DNA of 20,996 bases, from the NCBI GenBank assembly GCA_004151065.3, contig NWUY0300009878.1:38487-59482 (forward strand), read 5' to 3'. Made by a program: the position numbers and the translations under genes. The DNA comes from Larix sibirica (taxonomy: Eukaryota > Streptophyta > Pinopsida > Pinales > Pinaceae). Shown one piece after another: positions 17,939 through 20,996 of this stretch. The number at the start of each line of letters is the position of its first letter. The stretch's first letter is position 1. Under the pieces are notes generated by a model, which made no database searches, was not told where the DNA came from, and was given only the letters and a program-made list of their open reading frames with translations.

Positions 17939-18728
17939 TCACATTTCTGATTTGTCTTTTTTGGGACTCGAAATGTTGGTGGGTAGTGAAATGACATGCA
18001 ATATTGCCCTTCGTGCACGTTGAACTACATGTGAAGTTGTCTCCGCAGCACTTGTCATAGCTGGTTTTATGGTGACCACAGGTAGATTTGCACGCTCTTG
18101 CAGCATTGCTGCCAAAAGAAAATGAGTCAGGACTGCAAAACACAGTCGAACAAAACGTCAACAAGCACTGTATGATGTAAAAAGAAAGGCATTTAAACAT
18201 ACAAATTGCCTTGGAAGATGCTAAAACACCAATGCGACGAATCCCTACTTCTGCTGCTTGGACAGCTTGTGCCGACTTCCTGACGCCCTCTGAGATCTCC
18301 TGACTAAACAGATAACCAATTGCAAAATACAAAAGGTAAGTACTGCTAATCCATATCTAACTAGAGAAACACTTCAATATTGCTTGTGGTCTTGGACTTG
18401 TTTTTAAAGTTTTCTTCTGGGTGAGGCACATGATCGTTGATATGCAGTCCACCATAGAATAGGATATAGAGATACTTACAAAATGGCAACAAAGGAAGAA
18501 AACTATGTTCAATTCGCATTTTAGGAACATGTTTAGTCATTCTCTAAAGTAAAATATTTATCATGAAGTGCATTTGAATACAAATTGTCTTCACCTTAAG
18601 TCACTTAGTTCAAGTGTAAGATCGCTAATTTCCATCCCTGAAAGCCTGATGGCTGCCATTGTTCCAGGAAGTTCTTCTCGTGCTGTATCTGCTAGCTTTT
18701 CCAGAGATAATGCTGCTCTTCTCATGGC
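17939..18728 (-). CDS. Conserved plant protein, last three coding exons (5' part outside window)
   Basis: The exons on the minus strand are 18728-18595 (134 bp), 18303-18203 (101 bp) and 18108-17939 (170 bp, ending in TGA at 17941-17939). Introns are 291 and 94 bp with canonical borders: TTGTTAG|GCC, AAG|GTGAAG, GTTTAG|TCAG, ATT|GTATGT and TTGGCAG|CAATG. They join in frame to 134 residues. The first exon gives AMRRAALSLEKLADTAREEL then PGTMAAIRLSGMEISDLTLE. The second gives QEISEGVRKSAQAVQAAEVG then IRRIG. The third gives MLQERANLPVVTIKPAMTSA, then AAETTSHVVQRARRAILHVI, ending KKDKSEM. I recognise this as the conserved C-terminal region of an uncharacterised plant family (helix-rich, coiled-coil-like, possibly DUF948-type and plastid or membrane associated); the name and location are from memory and uncertain. 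The N-terminal transit or membrane exon was not found up to 20996, implying a long upstream intron. No stop, frameshift or bad junction is present, so the gene looks intact. Confidence 0.85.
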
Positions 18729-19311
18729 CTAACAAGCATTGAGAACCACATCATTGATTGAGAGGACTACACAAGGACAATTCAGAGACATCACAATAAA
18801 TTAACATATACAAGCTTAAATCTACCTTGGTCTGGCATTAAGGTTATAACTTATAACACTAGAATAATATGGTCACAGTTCAGCATATTCAATGTTGTTT
18901 GGAGAATATTAAAAAAGGAAATTACAAACAATACATGTCTCCATTCTAGGAAGGCAACAGAGCATTTTATTTTAAAATTGTCATTTTCTATCATGAAATA
19001 TAAATCCAAAATATGCATAGTACTTATGCGTAGGAACTCCAAACAAACGCAATGTGTAATGAACAGTTTGATGAATCCAAAGATAGACTACCCATTGTTT
19101 TTGCTATAATAATATAGACATGAATTCTGAATTTTGTTTCTCTTTTCAAATTTTGAATTGGTAAGATTTGTGGCTTAATTTAACTACCCGCTTATTAGGT
19201 GCCCACATTCTATCTACAGCTTAAGATGTCCACATTGGCCAGACGTGTCTCAATCGTCGTAACCTGGGTCATGCTTCAAAGTTCAAATAATATTCTCTTG
19301 CATGTAGATAA
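18729..19311 (-). other. Probable intron sequence of the minus-strand gene
   Basis: The first recognised exon starts after a splice acceptor at 18729-18730, so DNA to its right should be intron. It is AT-rich. I found no matching upstream exon, and the short minus-strand frame at 18851-19042 does not resemble the family. Confidence 0.5.
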
Positions 19312-19421
19312 ATGGTAAAATGCCACTAGTTTCTGTGTCATGAGTAAAGGGCAGGCCCCAGCCCTATGGTAAAATGTTATTAGTTCCTCTGTGTCATGAG
19401 TGAAGGGCAGGCCCTAGACCT
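19312..19421 (+). repeat. 54/56-bp tandem doublet
   Basis: ATGGTAAAATGCCACTAGTT...GGGCAGGCCCCAGCCCT at 19312-19365 recurs at 19366-19421 as ATGGTAAAATGTTATTAGTT...GGGCAGGCCCTAGACCT. The second copy has a two-base insertion. Confidence 0.85.
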
Positions 19422-20033
19422 ACATGTGTTGGCTCTAAATTTAAAGGCACGAGCAGCTCAAGTAGGAAACACACTCGACATAGACACGAGTAAGGAAAAT
19501 ACTTGACAGCATTATTATTTCCCGGGAAGACTGGCATACTTGGTCAAAGATATCCTATTTAAAGGCTATTTAAATTTTATACATTGGTCAATTTATTCAT
19601 ACAATTCTGTTTGTAGTGTTAGCAGCCAATGGATTTCTCCAAAATCCATTTGGGGCACTTATCAAAGATGGCTCGTAGGTACATTACGGGATGGACTTGT
19701 CAGTCGGTCCATCATTCAGCATTGACAGTTCGGGAGTGCTTTTCACACTTGGCACATGGTTGCAGGCTTTTATGTCTCAAGGGTTGATGGCTGGACAGAA
19801 TTTTGGGCAGGGAGTTCATATAAAGGCATATCTAGAGGACACATCACCATATACAATATATCAGTTGGACAGGTTTTCAGTGGGAGGAGGTGCCCCATAC
19901 GACATAATGCATCATTTAAACCAGGTATGGGAGATTGAAGACTCCTCACAGGTGTGGTCGATCAGTGTCTTTTCAGTTTCTTGATTTGAAAATTCATTTT
20001 CTTGTAAATTTTGCATTTCTTGTGAGTTATCAG
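19422..20033. other. No gene recognised
   Basis: Overlapping plus-strand open frames (19540-19725, 19691-19984, 19756-19938) have a fairly ordinary amino-acid mix but no domain I can name and no start context. They overlap in different frames. They could be decayed retroelement leader or Gag sequence. Confidence 0.35.
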
Positions 20034-20345
20034 TTTATGGATCCAATCATATATTTGTATACCCTTTATGGAGATGAGCATGTTGTTGAATTTGAGGCAA
20101 ATTAGAGAAGTTTCCTTTTTTAGAATATTTCTATTTTGAGAAAAAATTACTTCTAGAAATTTGGTCCAAATGACAGGATAGTTAGTAATCATTTTATGGA
20201 TCCGATCATATATTTGTAACCCTTTATGGAGATGAGCATGTTGTTGAGTTCGAGGCAAATTAGAGAAGTTTCCTGTTTTAGAAGATTTCGATTTTGAGAA
20301 AAAATTACTTCTAGAAATTTGGTCCAAATGACAGGATAATTAGTA
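20034..20345 (+). repeat. 159-bp tandem doublet
   Basis: Copy 1 (20034-20187, then a 5-base spacer) and copy 2 (20193-20345) share TTTATGGATCC, CCCTTTATGGAGATGAGCAT, GGCAAATTAGAGAAGTTTCC and CTTCTAGAAATTTGGTCCAA. The offset is 159 bp at the left and 158 at the right because of one indel. The minus-strand open frame at 19962-20327 is simply both copies read through and shows the same peptide twice (VIWTKFLEVIFSQNRN). I do not regard it as a gene. Confidence 0.9.
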
Positions 20346-20460
20346 TTACATTTTTGGGGACCCAATATGGGAATTTGTTCATGGTTCAAATTTTAGTTGA
20401 TATCAGGACTATGAAAATTTTTGGCAAGATTGTTACATTTTTGAAGACCCAATGTAGCAT
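20346..20460 (+). repeat. 87-bp-spaced repeat of a short block
   Basis: TTACATTTTTGGGGACCCAA at 20346 recurs at 20433 as TTACATTTTTGAAGACCCAA. Only about 25 bases are clearly shared, so this is an old or partial duplication next to the 159-bp doublet. Confidence 0.5.
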
Positions 20461-20996
20461 ACAACGTCATTCCTGAATTTCAAGCCATTCTGAGGAGTTT
20501 GATTTTTCAGGGTCCAGATCCGTTTTGGCAGCTTCTAGAGGGTGTTGGGGTGGGTCACATGAGGATACTTGCAATATTTAAGGAAACTAAGACACATTGA
20601 ACCTTCTGGTTCCCTGTAACTTTGACTAGGGAAAACTATTTGAGGAATCCTCGCACCTTGTGGCTATACTTCTTACCTTTTATGGCCTAGACCAACTCCC
20701 CCTACATGAGCCTTTCTTGCTATTTTTATACTTCACTTAAGGTAATGGTGGGATTCTATTTGTGGTAAATGTTGACTTTTGGAGGAGTTACTATGTTTAG
20801 ACCTAGGCTGACCTCCTTGAGGAACCCTCCCATGCATATGAATGAGTCTAATTCTTGCCATTTCTAGCCTAGATGTTGATTTTGTTGAATATTGTAACTT
20901 CAAAGAATATTCTATTTGTACTTTATTATTATTCATCCGGAGATGTTTTATTCCTCCGTCGGGATGTTATTATTATGTAAAGTCATTGAGGTAAAT
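20461..20996. other. No gene recognised at the right edge
   Basis: Neither strand gives a recognisable domain. The minus-strand frame at 20733-20936 has no family features. If the three-exon gene extends rightward this is still its intron or 5' region. Confidence 0.4.

Noticed and set aside
17871-18332. 153-residue minus-strand open frame as a cysteine-rich protein
   Set aside because: It reads through the intron at 18109-18202 and leaves the conserved frame in the last exon; its cysteines are an out-of-frame reading of that exon.
19691-19984. 97-residue plus-strand open frame as a gene
   Set aside because: Overlapped by another open frame in a different register, no recognisable domain and no splice or start support.
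19962-20389. 121- and 66-residue minus-strand repeat protein
   Set aside because: Both are simply the 159-bp tandem doublet read through; no family features.
1-20996. CRISPR array, bacterial operons, tRNA or rRNA genes
   Set aside because: No regularly spaced identical repeats, no ribosome-binding-site-led gene strings and no full tRNA or rRNA pattern; introns and plant retroelements show a eukaryotic plant genome.

Overview
This window looks like nuclear DNA of a seed plant with a very large, repeat-rich genome. A gymnosperm or conifer is the best guess, made from overall character and not from a marker gene. It is AT-rich, has few genes, is full of old and broken LINE and LTR retrotransposons, and holds one spliced gene with canonical plant introns. 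There are no bacterial-type operons, no CRISPR array and no recognisable rRNA or tRNA gene. One ambiguous base (n) lies at 281.

Layout. 1-261 (minus): the N-terminal 87 codons of a Ty3/gypsy-type Gag, open to the window edge. 262-1163: its probable leader and LTR, carrying a scattered ACTGCGCAGT-like motif. About 1850-3610 (plus): a decayed L1-type LINE reverse transcriptase. 4288-4919: a 318-bp-period duplication. 4920-7261 (plus) and 7314-9527 (minus): two short Ty1/copia-like elements, each with two LTRs, a primer-binding site, a polypurine tract and only a Gag remnant, placed tail to tail 52 bp apart. 9528 to about 9930 (plus): a zinc-knuckle (zf-RVT type) C-terminal LINE remnant touching the LTR of the second element. 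9931-12402: AT-rich DNA with an (AT)11 microsatellite between two copies of a 58-bp unit. 12413-14340: a candidate DNA transposon with inverted ends and a 10-bp flanking repeat, carrying what looks like a first exon with a signal peptide and a splice donor (Pack-MULE-like). About 14540-14750: a possible tRNA-derived SINE. 15660-15960: a degenerate 12-bp array (CTTCYGCAATTG). 17939-18728 (minus): the last three coding exons of a conserved plant protein. 18729-20996: probably intron or upstream DNA of that gene, with further tandem doublets.

The only host gene supported is the minus-strand one at 17939-18728. Its three exons join in frame across canonical GT-AG junctions into a 134-residue C-terminal segment. 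The segment is helix-rich and resembles a conserved plant protein family that I believe is plastid or membrane associated. The function is unknown and the 5' exons must lie beyond the window.

The most distinctive global pattern is the number of two-copy tandem duplications (periods of about 39, 45, 54, 58, 72, 73, 81, 87, 159 and 318 bp) spread through unrelated sequence. I found no convincing new biological system. The best candidates for a second look are the TIR element with its captured exon, the two Gag-only copia elements and the 12-bp array.
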